This document shows positions 17,517 through 26,677 of a stretch of 64,000 nt of DNA, in pieces; position 1 is the first letter of the stretch, and each line of letters starts with the position of its first letter. The stretch is taken from assembly GCA_037045685.1 (NCBI GenBank), contig JBAOII010000030.1:124001-188000 (forward strand), in the 5' to 3' direction. The DNA comes from Competibacter_A sp037045685 (GTDB lineage: Bacteria; Pseudomonadota; Gammaproteobacteria; Competibacterales; Competibacteraceae). Under the pieces are notes generated by a model. It saw only the letters and a list, made by a program, of their open reading frames with translations, ran no database searches and was not told the DNA's origin. The translations under genes and the position numbers were made by a program.

Positions 17517-18642
17517 TCAAGACGATTCACCGATAACCTCCATAAAAACACGATCCCACATGCCCAGTATTCGCGCCATGGAAAATCGCTCGCGCACCTC
17601 TGTCGCCTGTTCGGCCATCCGCTTGCGCAGGGCTTCGTCGTCCATCAGTTGCCCGAGAGCGGCGGCAAGCGCCTCTATATCCCCGACCGGACGCACCAAC
17701 CGGCCATCCACCCCATCGCGGATGATATCTCCTGGTCCGGTGTCGCAATCGAAACTGATCGCCGGGCAACCATGAGCCATGGCTTCGGCAAGAACCAGCC
17801 CAAAACCCTCGAAACGCGAACTCATCACGTACAGATCCGCTCGCGTGTACCATTCCGGCATGTTGCCGGCCCGGCCGGGCAGTTTCACGCGCTGGCCCAG
17901 TCCCGAGGCGGCTACCTGTCCTTCCAAGGCCGACCGCTTTGGTCCCTCGCCGAGAATCACCAAATCCCAGCCAGTATGGGCCATAGCCACGCTTCCAAAG
18001 GCATTGATGAGCAAGTCGAAACCTTTTTGCTCCATCAATCGTCCCACGGCTAGCACGATCCGCCGATGCCTCGGCACCACCTGATCGGGCTGCAATGTCG
18101 GCTCGGAAACCGGCAGGGGGAAGGGCACCGCGTTGGGAATGACTGTCAAGCGGCAGCCCGGCACATGCGTCTGCATCCACTCGCGGCTCTTGTCGGTCAG
18201 AACCACCACCCTCGCGGCGTGGGGATAGCTGCGCCGCCGCAGCCTATGCCACATCCTGCCAGCCCCAAGCCGGGGCGGGTGAATGTGCTCGCAAGCCAAA
18301 ATCTTGCACGTCAGACCGATGCTCGCGAGAATGGAGAGCACGGCGGCTGTGGCTATCATCCCCAGCACCACATCGGGCCGCTCTTCACGCAATACCCGGC
18401 GCAGCGCCGCCAGCCGGCGCAGATTGGCCCACACAGCCTGCAAATGCATTGTCGGAGTCGCTTGCAAGTGCAAGAGCAATCCGGCGCACGGATGGATGGA
18501 GGGTATAAAAATCCCGCTCTTGAGGGGCTTGCGTTACCACCGTCACCGCCCAACCGCGTTCGACCCAGGCGTTAGCGAGGTTGGCCGTTACCCGTTCCGC
18601 GCCGCCAGCGTGGAGAGAATGGATAAAAATGAGTATTTTCAT
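17517..18642 (-). pseudogene. GT4 glycosyltransferase (AmsD-like) with one frameshift near its N-terminus
   Basis: The N-terminus starts at 18642 (MKILIFIHSLHAGGAERVTA), the GT4 glycine-rich loop, and runs to IALALASDSDNA. The remainder continues in another frame as LQAVWANLRRLAALRRVLRE through VVLAVGRLMEQKGFDLLI and SSRFEGFGLVLAEAMAHG (EX7E motif) and RDGVDGRLVRPVGD to the stop at 17517. A run of three A's at 18442-18444 (TTT on the coding strand) is at the break; two instead of three restores NALQAVWANL. The joined protein would be about 374 residues, normal for the family. Its start overlaps the flippase stop by four bases. Activity: adds a sugar to the lipid-linked unit, sugar unknown. 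Confidence 0.82.
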
Positions 18643-19997
18643 GTCGTTGGTCCGTCTTTGCCCAGCCACAGAACAAGCCCAAGAAAGCAGCTCAATGAGT
18701 ACGAGTACATCAGGCTGGTGGCTAGGGCGATGCCCTCGATACCCATCCAGGGAACCAGCAACAGATTGAAGCCCAGCTTCGCTAAAAAGTTGGTCGCGGC
18801 AAAAACGCTCATCATTCCAAACCGATTGTAGCTTGCCATGAGTTGCACCAAGACCAAGACAGCAAAATAGAAAGGCAATTGCACCAAATTCCAGCGAAAA
18901 ACGGCGGCTACCACCACGGTAGCCTCGGCAGTAAACGCCCCCCGCTCGAACAGTAACCCAATAACCCAAGGTGCGGTGAGCCAGCCAACGATAGCTGCCC
19001 CACCGCCAACGGCAAGCATCAATCCCGACCATTTCAAGGCCATGCTGCGCGCGCGCGCCCAATCTCCCAGCGCCGCGATCTCGGAGAACACGGGCAGGGT
19101 AGCCCGAGAGACAGCCACGCTGCCCAGCCCAATCAGCAGGGCGATGACGCGATTGGCATAACTCAAGGTGGCAATCGCACTATCACCCAACCGAGCCGCG
19201 AAGTATTGATCCAAGGGGGTAATGAAACTCATGACGAATTGGCCAATTGCCATGATACCGACAGCTTGATAAAACTCCGGCCAGTGCGAGGAGCGCCAAG
19301 ACCAACGTGGCCGGATCGATTGACCGTCTGCTTGTCGCGCCAGATACGCCAGCCAGACGGTTTGCACGAAAAACCCCAGAAGGACGCCCCAAAGCAAGGG
19401 AGCAGTTTCGGTTCCCTTGGGCCAAAGCAGAACGAAGCAGCAGATAGCGGCGGCTGGAACGCTTTCAAGAAGGGTGTTGACTTGTTTCTCCTGCGCCTGC
19501 AATCGGGCGGCGAAGAGTTTGATCGCCAAGGTCAGCAGTGCCACCGGTGCCATACCAAAAATCAATTGCCGCGCCATCTGTCGGGTCTCTTCCGACAGAT
19601 TGGACGCCAAATGCGCCAAAGCCAGCGGACCCAGAAAGATGCTGGCCAGCGTGAACAGTCCACCCAGCATCAACACGGTCCCGTGCATTTCCTCCAAAAA
19701 TAGCGCACGATCCGCAGCATCCCGTTGGCGCAAGCGCACCAAGATCGGAATCAGCACCACGCCTATCACTGAAACCAGCGTGCCAGGTATCCAAGTGACC
19801 ACGGTGAAGGCCAATTGATAAGCATCCACCACACCGCTGACACCATAGCGATAGGCAACCGCCATCTCTTTCACCGCGCCAGCCAGTTTTCCCAACAGAA
19901 CAAATAGCGACACCCAAACGGCGCCTCTGACAATACGTTTGTGGTCGGGATGAAGCGCAGCGAGTCGCTGTCTAATTTTGGATGGGATGAGTCTCAT
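18639..19997 (-). CDS. MurJ/MVIN-type lipid flippase for the polysaccharide locus (Wzx role)
   Basis: A 452-residue membrane protein with 12 or more predicted helices, belonging to the MOP exporter superfamily, MurJ/MVIN branch. The N-terminal region GKLAGAVKEMAVAYRYGVSG followed by VDAYQLAF matches MurJ, which moves lipid II. Position suggests it flips the undecaprenyl-linked repeat unit of this polysaccharide instead: it precedes the glycosyltransferases, overlapping the first by four bases, and housekeeping murJ usually lies elsewhere (near rpsT/ribF). The length is somewhat shorter than MurJ (about 510), lacking the last two helices. ATG at 19997 is the natural start. Confidence 0.85.
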   Translation of the reverse strand: MRLIPSKIRQRLAALHPDHKRIVRGAVWVSLFVLLGKLAGAVKEMAVAYRYGVSGVVDAYQLAFTVVTWIPGTLVSVIGVVLIPILVRLRQRDAADRALFLEEMHGTVLMLGGLFTLASIFLGPLALAHLASNLSEETRQMARQLIFGMAPVALLTLAIKLFAARLQAQEKQVNTLLESVPAAAICCFVLLWPKGTETAPLLWGVLLGFFVQTVWLAYLARQADGQSIRPRWSWRSSHWPEFYQAVGIMAIGQFVMSFITPLDQYFAARLGDSAIATLSYANRVIALLIGLGSVAVSRATLPVFSEIAALGDWARARSMALKWSGLMLAVGGGAAIVGWLTAPWVIGLLFERGAFTAEATVVVAAVFRWNLVQLPFYFAVLVLVQLMASYNRFGMMSVFAATNFLAKLGFNLLLVPWMGIEGIALATSLMYSYSLSCFLGLVLWLGKDGPTT

Positions 19998-20270
19998 GAG
20001 ACAAGAATAGTTAGAAATAGCTTTCTCTTTCTCGGTGAATAGCCCATAAAAGCGTCATCTCCGTTCTGATGATAATAGAACGGCTTCTTGTGGAACCGGC
20101 CTTGAGGGGCCGGCTTGGGTCTGCCAGGCCGGCCAGTGGCTGGGTCAGCACCTTTGTAAATCAATTGGTTGCTTAAGAGTCACCAACCATTGGCCACCCT
20201 TTTGAGGCATCAAACACTGATTTCCACAAGAATCCTCCAAGAACCAAACTTATTACACATAATAAAGTAA

Positions 20271-20298
20271 ATATCTCCCCGGCAAAGCCGGGAGATAT
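20271..20298. terminator. Strong palindrome, possible terminator or attenuator
   Basis: ATATCTCCCCGGC (20271-20283), loop AAA, GCCGGGAGATAT (20287-20298): a 12-pair stem with one bulged C. It lies about 350 bases downstream of the tyrosine kinase stop. On the minus strand it is followed by a T-rich but interrupted stretch, so termination would be partial at best. Flanking bases extend the symmetry imperfectly, which also fits an insertion-sequence end. Confidence 0.5.
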
Positions 20299-20491
20299 AT
20301 ACTTACTGACCTGTGGGTAATCGGATGGGCACAAAGCCCGTAAAACCTGAAGCCGAATTGACGAGATCTGGTGGAAGTGTTTTATAGTCCCGCTAATAGT
20401 AATCCACACATTGTGAATAAACTCGCGTTTGCTTGATTTGTCAAAGTTGGTGAAGGTCAGAGTATGGGAACGTTGCGGAGGAGGAGCCGTC

Positions 20492-20590
20492 ATGAAGGCC
20501 AGTTGGTTATCCGATGCCCGGAAAATTCCCGACGAGGTGATGAGCTACCTGCGGCGCCTCAATATGCCGCCATCCCGGAATCCGCCTTAA
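20492..20590 (+). pseudogene. Short remnant resembling a transposase N-terminus
   Basis: A 32-codon frame with a good ribosome-binding site (GGAGGAGG) encodes MKASWLSDARKIPDEVMSYL and a few more residues. This resembles, from memory, the N-terminal region of IS630-type transposases (a stretch before the helix-turn-helix), but the rest of the transposase is absent. Probably a scar of a deleted element; the family assignment is tentative. Confidence 0.45.
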
Positions 20591-20648
20591 CACCATGTCC
20601 GGTTATCAATTAGCGGGCTATATATAGTATTCGAGCATTTTATATGGG

Positions 20649-22934
20649 TTAGCTTCCCGACAGCAAACGAGACTCACCGTAATAACTGGAGTCGTGGTAA
20701 TAACCGTAAGTACCACGTTGATGTAATCGAACTTTTGTCAAAATTACGCCGATTATCTGAACCCGAGCTCTGCGCAGCCGCCTACAAGCAGCCAGTACTT
20801 GGTCGCGCCGAGTACTGCTTACATCGATACTGAATAGCGTGCGATCACAGAGATGGCCTAAGATCAGCGCATCGGCTAAGCCCATCACCGGCGGGCAATC
20901 AACCAGCACATGGTCGAATTTTTCGCTAGCCATAACTAGCAAATCACCCATTCTAAAGCTTGCTAACAACTCGGCTGGATTGGGTGCCATCGGTCCCGAT
21001 GGAATAGCGAATAGGTTAGGGATTTGAGTGGGCTTGGCAATATTGACTGACCGAGCATGATCGCCGGTAAGCAGATTAGTTAATCCCACTTCGTTACTGA
21101 GTTCCAAGATATGATGCAGAGATGGGTTACGCAAGTCCGCGTCGATCAAAAGCACTTTCTTGCCGGTTCGCGCGAACTGAATCCCCAAGTTGACCACGGT
21201 AGTGCTTTTACCCTCTCCAATCGTGGCGCTCGTCACTGCCAAGGAGCGTGGCAGTCCACTGGGAGTAGAAAATACCAAGGTGGTACACAAGGAACGATGG
21301 GCTTCGGCAATAGGCGAACCCGGCTGCTCGTATCCCATTAGAGCAAACGAACCCGTTTCACCGCGTTTCCGTTGGATCTGCGGAATAATTCCCAGCACCG
21401 GCAAACCCAGCAGCTTTTCCACTTCATCGGACTGCTTGAAAGTGTCATCAAAATGCTCTCTTAACAGCGCTAGACCAATGCCGCCCAGCAGACCGGATAC
21501 CAGCGCCAGAAGCAGATTTAGCAGCAGATTTGGCTTGTAGGGGATAATAGGCGGCTTGGCGTCATCCACCACCGAAATATTATTGGTACCGACACCGGCT
21601 GCAACTCCGATCTCTTTGTAGCGCTGCAATAGCCCATTATACAGCTCACGATTGGTCTCGACTTCGCGACGCAGAATACTTAACTGAATGCTGCGACCTT
21701 GCATCTCCAAGACATCGCGCTTGAGCTGGTTAAGGTTGCCTCGCAACAAGCTTTCCTCGGTCTTTGCCGCTTCGTAGGTAGCGGTTATTGCGCCACGGAT
21801 ATTGGCTACCTCTCGGTTAATTTGCTGATCGACTTGGTCGATTTGACCGCGTAGTTGCAACATGGTCGGGTAGGCCGGTTTATAGATTTTGAGATTGTCC
21901 TGGTATTGTGCTTCCAGTTTGGCCTTGGTTTCCTTGAGAGTTTGAATAATTTTGCTTTCCAGAACTTGGCTCAGCCCATGGCCGCGCGTTTCGAGCATCT
22001 GCCGGTAAACGGATTCGGCAGCGATCCGTTGCTTTTCAACCGTTGCCAAACCCGTATTGATAGCGGCAAGTTTTTGAGTCAAGACGTTTTGGGTTTCATC
22101 GCCGCTGGCGTTGACGATACCTTGCTGGCTCGCGAAATCGACCATCTCCCGCTCCGAGCTTTCCAGCTTGGCCTTGACTTGCTGTAATCGCTCTTGCAGG
22201 AAATTGCGCGCGTAAGCCGAAGCATCGAATCGACGTTCCAGACTAAGGTCGATGTACGCCTTGGCTAAGGTATTGAGAATGATTGCAGCAAGCTTGGGAT
22301 CGGGACTATCGTAATAAAGTTTGACCAGCCGCGAGTTGCGCACAGGTGTAACGGTCAAATTATTTTGGAAATTTGTGATGGCGGCTTCCATGCGCGCGGT
22401 CTCGGATGGTTCCGTCCTTTCCTGCGCTCCGAAGGTTTGCGGCAGCCAGCCAAGCAGCCAGCCCTTAACCTGGGCTAGCACGGAGGGATCGGGCCGTTTG
22501 TTGATCAAATCCAACTGATCGATCACCCGCTGAGCCAAGTTGCGACTTTTAAGTAATTCGTACTGAGTCTGATAGTAGTCTAAGGCAGGGCCTGTCGCTT
22601 CGACCGGAGCTACCTCCTCGATCTTGACGACCTTGATGTCCTCGCGATCAATTTGCAGAGTCAGTCCGGCGCGGTAGATAGGCGTCATCAGGTAACTCAC
22701 CACAAACACCGTGATCAGGGCAATCAGAGTTAAAAGAAAAATCGTCCAGCGCCGCTTAACAATCACACTCCATAGATGGCGAAGATCGAATTCATCGATC
22801 TCCGGTCCAGCCTGTTCAATATGGGGATCTAACGAGACCGCCGGGCCAACTTTTGCCGCTGCACGCTCGATCAGTGATCGGTTAGATCCAAGTTGCACAT
22901 TGCTTTGATGAATAGGGAATTCAGAATCGTTCAT
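20649..22934 (-). CDS. Wzc-like polysaccharide co-polymerase and tyrosine autokinase
   Basis: A 761-residue inner-membrane protein that controls chain length and export of exopolysaccharide. Layout: cytosolic N-terminus, first membrane helix (TIFLLTLIALITVFVVSYLM, about 63-82), a large periplasmic Wzz/GNVR domain with coiled coil (about 90-460), second helix (about 465-490) and a cytosolic BY-kinase domain. The kinase has Walker A TSATIGEGKSTT near 565, Walker A' VLLIDADLR near 595 and Walker B HVLVDCPPVMG near 670. The C-terminus carries the tyrosine cluster YGYYHDSSYYGES, the autophosphorylation sites. It is 83 bases downstream of the Wza-like gene. A cognate phosphatase gene is not in the window. 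Confidence 0.93.
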   Translation of the reverse strand: MNDSEFPIHQSNVQLGSNRSLIERAAAKVGPAVSLDPHIEQAGPEIDEFDLRHLWSVIVKRRWTIFLLTLIALITVFVVSYLMTPIYRAGLTLQIDREDIKVVKIEEVAPVEATGPALDYYQTQYELLKSRNLAQRVIDQLDLINKRPDPSVLAQVKGWLLGWLPQTFGAQERTEPSETARMEAAITNFQNNLTVTPVRNSRLVKLYYDSPDPKLAAIILNTLAKAYIDLSLERRFDASAYARNFLQERLQQVKAKLESSEREMVDFASQQGIVNASGDETQNVLTQKLAAINTGLATVEKQRIAAESVYRQMLETRGHGLSQVLESKIIQTLKETKAKLEAQYQDNLKIYKPAYPTMLQLRGQIDQVDQQINREVANIRGAITATYEAAKTEESLLRGNLNQLKRDVLEMQGRSIQLSILRREVETNRELYNGLLQRYKEIGVAAGVGTNNISVVDDAKPPIIPYKPNLLLNLLLALVSGLLGGIGLALLREHFDDTFKQSDEVEKLLGLPVLGIIPQIQRKRGETGSFALMGYEQPGSPIAEAHRSLCTTLVFSTPSGLPRSLAVTSATIGEGKSTTVVNLGIQFARTGKKVLLIDADLRNPSLHHILELSNEVGLTNLLTGDHARSVNIAKPTQIPNLFAIPSGPMAPNPAELLASFRMGDLLVMASEKFDHVLVDCPPVMGLADALILGHLCDRTLFSIDVSSTRRDQVLAACRRLRRARVQIIGVILTKVRLHQRGTYGYYHDSSYYGESRLLSGS

Positions 22935-23017
22935 AAATATCCATTATGGAAAATTAAGAACCTAAAGGGCGCAATACTAGGACGGGGGATCGCCAAAAAA
23001 CCAATCAATTAACTTGG

Positions 23018-23758
23018 CTAGTAATAAAGAGGGGAAAGATACCGAAATGGCAGTATAAACTCGATTAGTTCTTTTGCGACAGATTTGCCCGGCGATTCCG
23101 CGACTTGCACGATATCGTCGTTTCGCACGTCGGGGTCTCGCAGTTCGCCAATACGGATTTTTTCCAGATCGAACGTCAGGGTTGAGCGGGTTCCCGTCTG
23201 GGGATCGGGGCGAAATACTTTGATCTCGTTTGGATCTGCCACGCTGGTCAGGCCCTCGGCGATAGCCAGCGTCTGCAATAGCGTGGTTCTCCCTTTAATC
23301 GGATAAACGCCCGGTTTTTTTACCGCGCCTTCTACCGTTACCCTCTGGCTGGTGTATTCTTTAACAAATACGCTGACTTGAGGGTCTTGGAGATAATTCT
23401 TGGCAAGCTTTTCGGCCAAAGACGCTTCCAGTTGCTCGCTGGTCAAACCGGCGGCTTGAACCATCCCGATCAAGGGCAGCGATATGAATCCGCGGGAATT
23501 AACTCGAACGGTACGGTTGATGTCGGCTACTCCAAACACCTGAAGCTCTAGTAAATCTTGTGAGCCGATCCGATAGTCTTCAGTACTGGGCACATAAATG
23601 GGAGACGTTCCTGTTCCAGTTCCCACAACGGCTGGAGTTGCAGAAGGGAATTCGCTTCCCGTGGCGCTCTCGCCCGATCTGTTGGAAGGGCTGGCGCAGG
23701 CGCCCAAGCCCAATACGACCACCAGTAGCAATAACCCTATTTTAGCTATTCCGTCCAC
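23018..23758 (-). CDS. Wza/GumB-like polysaccharide export lipoprotein
   Basis: A 246-residue outer-membrane-associated export protein. The N-terminal signal ends in the lipobox LGLGAC (Cys about residue 21), so it is lipid-anchored. The poly-export domain begins near residue 60 (DYRIGSQDLLELQVFG), includes SRGFISLPLIGMV, and is followed by an SLBB domain (VTVEGAVKKPGVYPIKG, about 140-156). It has only one SLBB domain and no clear C-terminal amphipathic helix like that of E. coli Wza, so it is closer in size to GumB. GTG at 23758 is the start, with AAAGG about 11 bases upstream. It is the first gene of the minus-strand polysaccharide locus. Confidence 0.92.
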   Translation of the reverse strand: MDGIAKIGLLLLVVVLGLGACASPSNRSGESATGSEFPSATPAVVGTGTGTSPIYVPSTEDYRIGSQDLLELQVFGVADINRTVRVNSRGFISLPLIGMVQAAGLTSEQLEASLAEKLAKNYLQDPQVSVFVKEYTSQRVTVEGAVKKPGVYPIKGRTTLLQTLAIAEGLTSVADPNEIKVFRPDPQTGTRSTLTFDLEKIRIGELRDPDVRNDDIVQVAESPGKSVAKELIEFILPFRYLSPLYY

Positions 23759-24119
23759 AAGGCCGGTTACCTTTCATCGATATTTGCTGGAGAATACGAT
23801 CAAAATGGCAACAGCTTCATCTTGGCGACCAATCCGACACATGACGCTGGGTCTTGGTCGTTGATCAACCTTGAACCAGCGTGGGTCATATGTTAAGCAG
23901 TATATATTGCCAGAGTGTTTCTTCCAAGAGATAGCGTTGATCGGTCGAATCATCTCCTGACCCTTGCTCATGCATCACAATAAATATTAATAAAATCATA
24001 TTATTGTTGTTATTGGTCGCATTGGCTTGTCCGCGATTCCTCGGTCGGCACCGAATTTTTTACGGGATCGGCCGCGATTGATCGGGTTTGGTGCGGAAGC
24101 TTTGGTGGCCAGGATCGGC
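23759..24119. other. Spacer between the polysaccharide locus and dsbD
   Basis: 360 bases, AT-rich toward 23940-24010. It should contain the promoter of the polysaccharide operon (minus strand) and the 3' end of dsbD transcription. A 65-codon minus-strand frame (23774-23971) lacks similarity and a well-spaced ribosome-binding site. No terminator with a clear T-run was seen. Confidence 0.4.
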
Positions 24120-26057
24120 TTAACCCTTTCGTCCCCGCAGCGACCGCAGGTGTTCGCCGAGCTGTTCCGCCGCCACGAAGCCCACCACCCGGTATTGTCG
24201 ATGCTCCCGTCCGTCCGGTCCGAAAAACAGGATGGCCGGCGGCCCAACGATGCGGAAGCGCTTCAGCAAAGCTCGATCATTGTCGTCGTTGGCGGTCACG
24301 TCGGCCCGCAAGGTTATCATCCCGGCCAGCGCCGCTCGCACTCCGAGATCGGTGAACGTATATCGCTCCAACTCCTTGCAGCTCGCGCACCAGTCGGCGT
24401 AGAAATCCAGCAGCACCGGGCGACCGGCGGCGGAGCGCAGGGCGTCGTCCACCTCGGCCACGGTCTTGACCCGACGGAAGGCCGGCGCTGGCGTTTCGCC
24501 GGCGGCATTGGCGATCAAGCCGACGCCGCGCAAGGGTTGCCAGGGATCGCGTCCGCCGGCGGCCACCCCGACCAGCAACAGAACGCCGTAGATCAGCAGC
24601 ACCAGCCCCAGCCCCTTGATGAGAGTCCGCCAAGCCGGCGCCCCATGCACCACCGGCTGCAGCGCGCCCATGTAGGTGGCGGTCACGATCAACAGCGTCG
24701 CCCACAGCACCATGGCGGCGGCGGAGGGGAGGATGCGTTCCACCAGCCAGAGCGCCACCGCCAGCAGCAGCACTCCGAACAGGGTTTTGATCCGTTCCAT
24801 CCAGTGGCCGGCGCGCGGCAACCAGTGGCCGGCGGAGGCGCCGATGACCAGCAGCGGCCCGCCCATTCCCAGGCTCAGGGCGAACAGCGCCGCGCCACCC
24901 AGCGCCAGATCGCCGGTGACGGCGATGAAAGTCAAGGCGCCGATCAGCGGCGGGGCGACGCAGGGGCTGACGATCAGCGCCGACAGCAGGCCCATCACCG
25001 CCGCTCCGACGTGATGGCCGCCGCGCTGGCGATTGCACCAATCCACCAGCCGGTTTTGCAGGGCGGGCGGCAGTTGCAGCTCGTACAGGCCGAACATGGA
25101 GAGCGCCAACGCCACGAACAGCGCGCTGAAAACGCCGATCATCCAGGGATTCTGGAACCACGCCTGGATGTTGTGGCCCAACAGCGCCGCCAGCAGGCCG
25201 GCGGCGGTATAGGTGACGGCCATCGCCAGCACGTAGGTCAGCGAGAGCAGGATGGCCCGCCGCCGGGTCAGGTTGGCGCCTTGGCCGACGATCAGGCTGG
25301 ACAGGATCGGGATCATCGGAAACACGCAGGGGGTGAACGCCAGCAGCAGGCCGAACCCGAGGAAGGCCGGAATGGCCCATAACCGCTGTTCCCCGAGCAA
25401 CCGGGCCAGCCGGTCCTGCTCCGGTTCGCCGCTCTCGGCCAGCCCCCGCCCCCGATCCGGCGAAAGGGCCGGAACCCGAAAAGGGCCGATGGGAAATTCC
25501 GTCTTGGCGCCCGCTCCAGAATCGGCCGGCGAAAGCGGGGATGATCCGACGGCCGGTGTGGCTACCGTTTCCGGAGCGGCCGGCCACTCGGGCAAGGCGA
25601 CCGCCACGGTCTGACTGAGCGGAGGATAGCAGACGCCAATTTCGGCGCAGCCCTGATAGCTCGCCGCGATCCGCACCGTTTGTGCGCGGGCCGAATCGCG
25701 GCTCAGGCGTGCCCGGATCGCGGCCTCGCGGTGAAACACTTCTTGCCGGCCGAAATACGGATCGTCCTTCGGCTCGCCGGCGGGGATGTCGAGTGCGGCG
25801 ATACCGGTTCCCGCTCCATCTTCCAGCGTGAGCTGGAACTTATCCCGGTACAGGTAATAGCCGGGCGCGATGGTCCACCGGGCTTCGACGGTCGTCGGAT
25901 TCAGAACGTCGACCACCAGCTGAAAAGCTTGATCGGCGTCGAGGATGCGCTCCCGCGAGGAGTCGCCGAACCGGTCGAACAATCCGCCCGAGGCCGGCCC
26001 CGCCAGCGACGCCAGCAGCGTCGCCAGCCAGAACCAAGCCGAGCGGGAACACCTCAT
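24120..26057 (-). CDS. dsbD: Thiol:disulfide interchange protein DsbD
   Basis: Carries electrons from cytosolic thioredoxin across the inner membrane to keep DsbC/DsbG and cytochrome c maturation proteins reduced. The 645-residue protein has an N-terminal signal sequence, a periplasmic alpha domain with the cysteine pair in YQGCAEIGVCYPP (near residue 135), eight membrane helices containing FTPCVFPMIPIL and IVSPCVAPPLIGAL (the two intramembrane cysteines), and a C-terminal thioredoxin-like gamma domain with DFYADWCASCKELE near 555. All six redox cysteines are present. It overlaps the end of cutA by four bases, as the neighbouring cutA-dsbD pair in E. coli. Confidence 0.96.
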   Translation of the reverse strand: MRCSRSAWFWLATLLASLAGPASGGLFDRFGDSSRERILDADQAFQLVVDVLNPTTVEARWTIAPGYYLYRDKFQLTLEDGAGTGIAALDIPAGEPKDDPYFGRQEVFHREAAIRARLSRDSARAQTVRIAASYQGCAEIGVCYPPLSQTVAVALPEWPAAPETVATPAVGSSPLSPADSGAGAKTEFPIGPFRVPALSPDRGRGLAESGEPEQDRLARLLGEQRLWAIPAFLGFGLLLAFTPCVFPMIPILSSLIVGQGANLTRRRAILLSLTYVLAMAVTYTAAGLLAALLGHNIQAWFQNPWMIGVFSALFVALALSMFGLYELQLPPALQNRLVDWCNRQRGGHHVGAAVMGLLSALIVSPCVAPPLIGALTFIAVTGDLALGGAALFALSLGMGGPLLVIGASAGHWLPRAGHWMERIKTLFGVLLLAVALWLVERILPSAAAMVLWATLLIVTATYMGALQPVVHGAPAWRTLIKGLGLVLLIYGVLLLVGVAAGGRDPWQPLRGVGLIANAAGETPAPAFRRVKTVAEVDDALRSAAGRPVLLDFYADWCASCKELERYTFTDLGVRAALAGMITLRADVTANDDNDRALLKRFRIVGPPAILFFGPDGREHRQYRVVGFVAAEQLGEHLRSLRGRKG

Positions 26058-26383
26058 ACCGGCGCCCCGGTGCTGTCGGCGAGCCAGCCCAGGTACTCCG
26101 CCGCGCCGGCCTGGATCGGCAGCGCCACGATCTCTGGCACCTCATAAGGATGCAGTTCGCGGATGCGAGCTTCCAGCAGGGAATAGACCACGCCGCGCGT
26201 TTTGATGATCAGCAACAGCTCGGCTTCGCGCCGCACTTGGCCTTGCCAGCGATAGATGGAGATCAGTCCCGGCACGACGTTGGCGCAGGCGGCCAGACGC
26301 TCGGCCACCAGGGCTTCGGCGATGCGTTCGGCGGTGGTCTGGTCGGGGCAGGTGCAATATACGACGAGCGGTTGGCTCTCCAT
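26054..26383 (-). CDS. cutA: CutA1 divalent-cation tolerance protein
   Basis: A 109-residue trimeric cytosolic protein of the PII-like fold, linked to copper tolerance in E. coli though its exact role is unclear. Characteristic segments: VVYCTCPDQTTAERIAEAL, LAACANVVPGLISIYRWQG near residue 34, and LHPYEVPEIVALPI near 80. The ATG at 26383 begins MESQPLVVYC, matching the family; a longer frame upstream to 26515 runs into the groE promoter region and is rejected. Its ATGA-type overlap with dsbD and common strand mark a two-gene operon divergent from groES-groEL. Confidence 0.95.
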   Translation of the reverse strand: MESQPLVVYCTCPDQTTAERIAEALVAERLAACANVVPGLISIYRWQGQVRREAELLLIIKTRGVVYSLLEARIRELHPYEVPEIVALPIQAGAAEYLGWLADSTGAPV

Positions 26384-26563
26384 CGGTGTTCTCCCGTGCG
26401 ATCTTGATTCGTTGTGTTCGTCGTGCGCGGGCCATCGAAACGGCGGTTCGGGCCCGATTGGCGAAGCGCGACCGCCAGCGTAACGATAGACCCCGAAGCA
26501 GGCAATTTTCTTCATCCCTTCCCTTGAAATTCATCATCCCGCGCCCACTTCACGGGCAACCTC

Positions 26564-26591
26564 TTGACAGGGAGGCTTCGCTGGCTATTAT
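26564..26591 (+). promoter_or_regulatory. Sigma-70 promoter of groES-groEL
   Basis: A consensus -35 TTGACA (26564-26569) and -10 TATTAT (26586-26591) are separated by 16 bases. The -10 abuts the CIRCE operator, so transcription would begin inside it. This is a vegetative-type promoter rather than a sigma-32 site; I saw no CTTGAA...CCCCAT heat-shock pattern here. Confidence 0.8.
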
Positions 26592-26617
26592 TAGCACTCG
26601 TTGAAGGTGAGTGCTAA
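26591..26617 (+). promoter_or_regulatory. CIRCE operator, HrcA binding site
   Basis: TTAGCACTC (26591-26599), nine-base spacer, GAGTGCTAA (26609-26617): a perfect match to the CIRCE consensus. The repressor HrcA binds it and is released on heat shock as GroEL becomes occupied. It overlaps the start of groES-groEL transcription and stays in the 5' leader. hrcA itself is not in this window. Confidence 0.96.
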
Positions 26618-26677
26618 CAATGTCGGCGCTAACCTCGTGTCACCGAAACCCTTCATTCCATTTGGGAGATGTAATCG

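Larger units (their letters stand above)
19998..20648. other. Spacer inside the polysaccharide locus with inverted repeats and a transposase remnant
   Basis: 650 bases between the kinase and flippase genes. It holds an inverted repeat CCGTTCT/AGAACGG at 20061-20083, a GC hairpin CCGGCC/GGCCGG at 20096-20113, a longer palindrome at 20271-20298 and a plus-strand transposase scrap at 20492-20590. A minus-strand frame (20173-20493, 106 codons) has no recognisable domain. Together this looks like the footprint of a lost insertion that separated two halves of one operon. Confidence 0.5.

Noticed and set aside
23774..23971. A 65-codon minus-strand frame upstream of the Wza-like gene
   Set aside because: Composition is plausible, but no domain and no well-placed ribosome-binding site; kept only as spacer.
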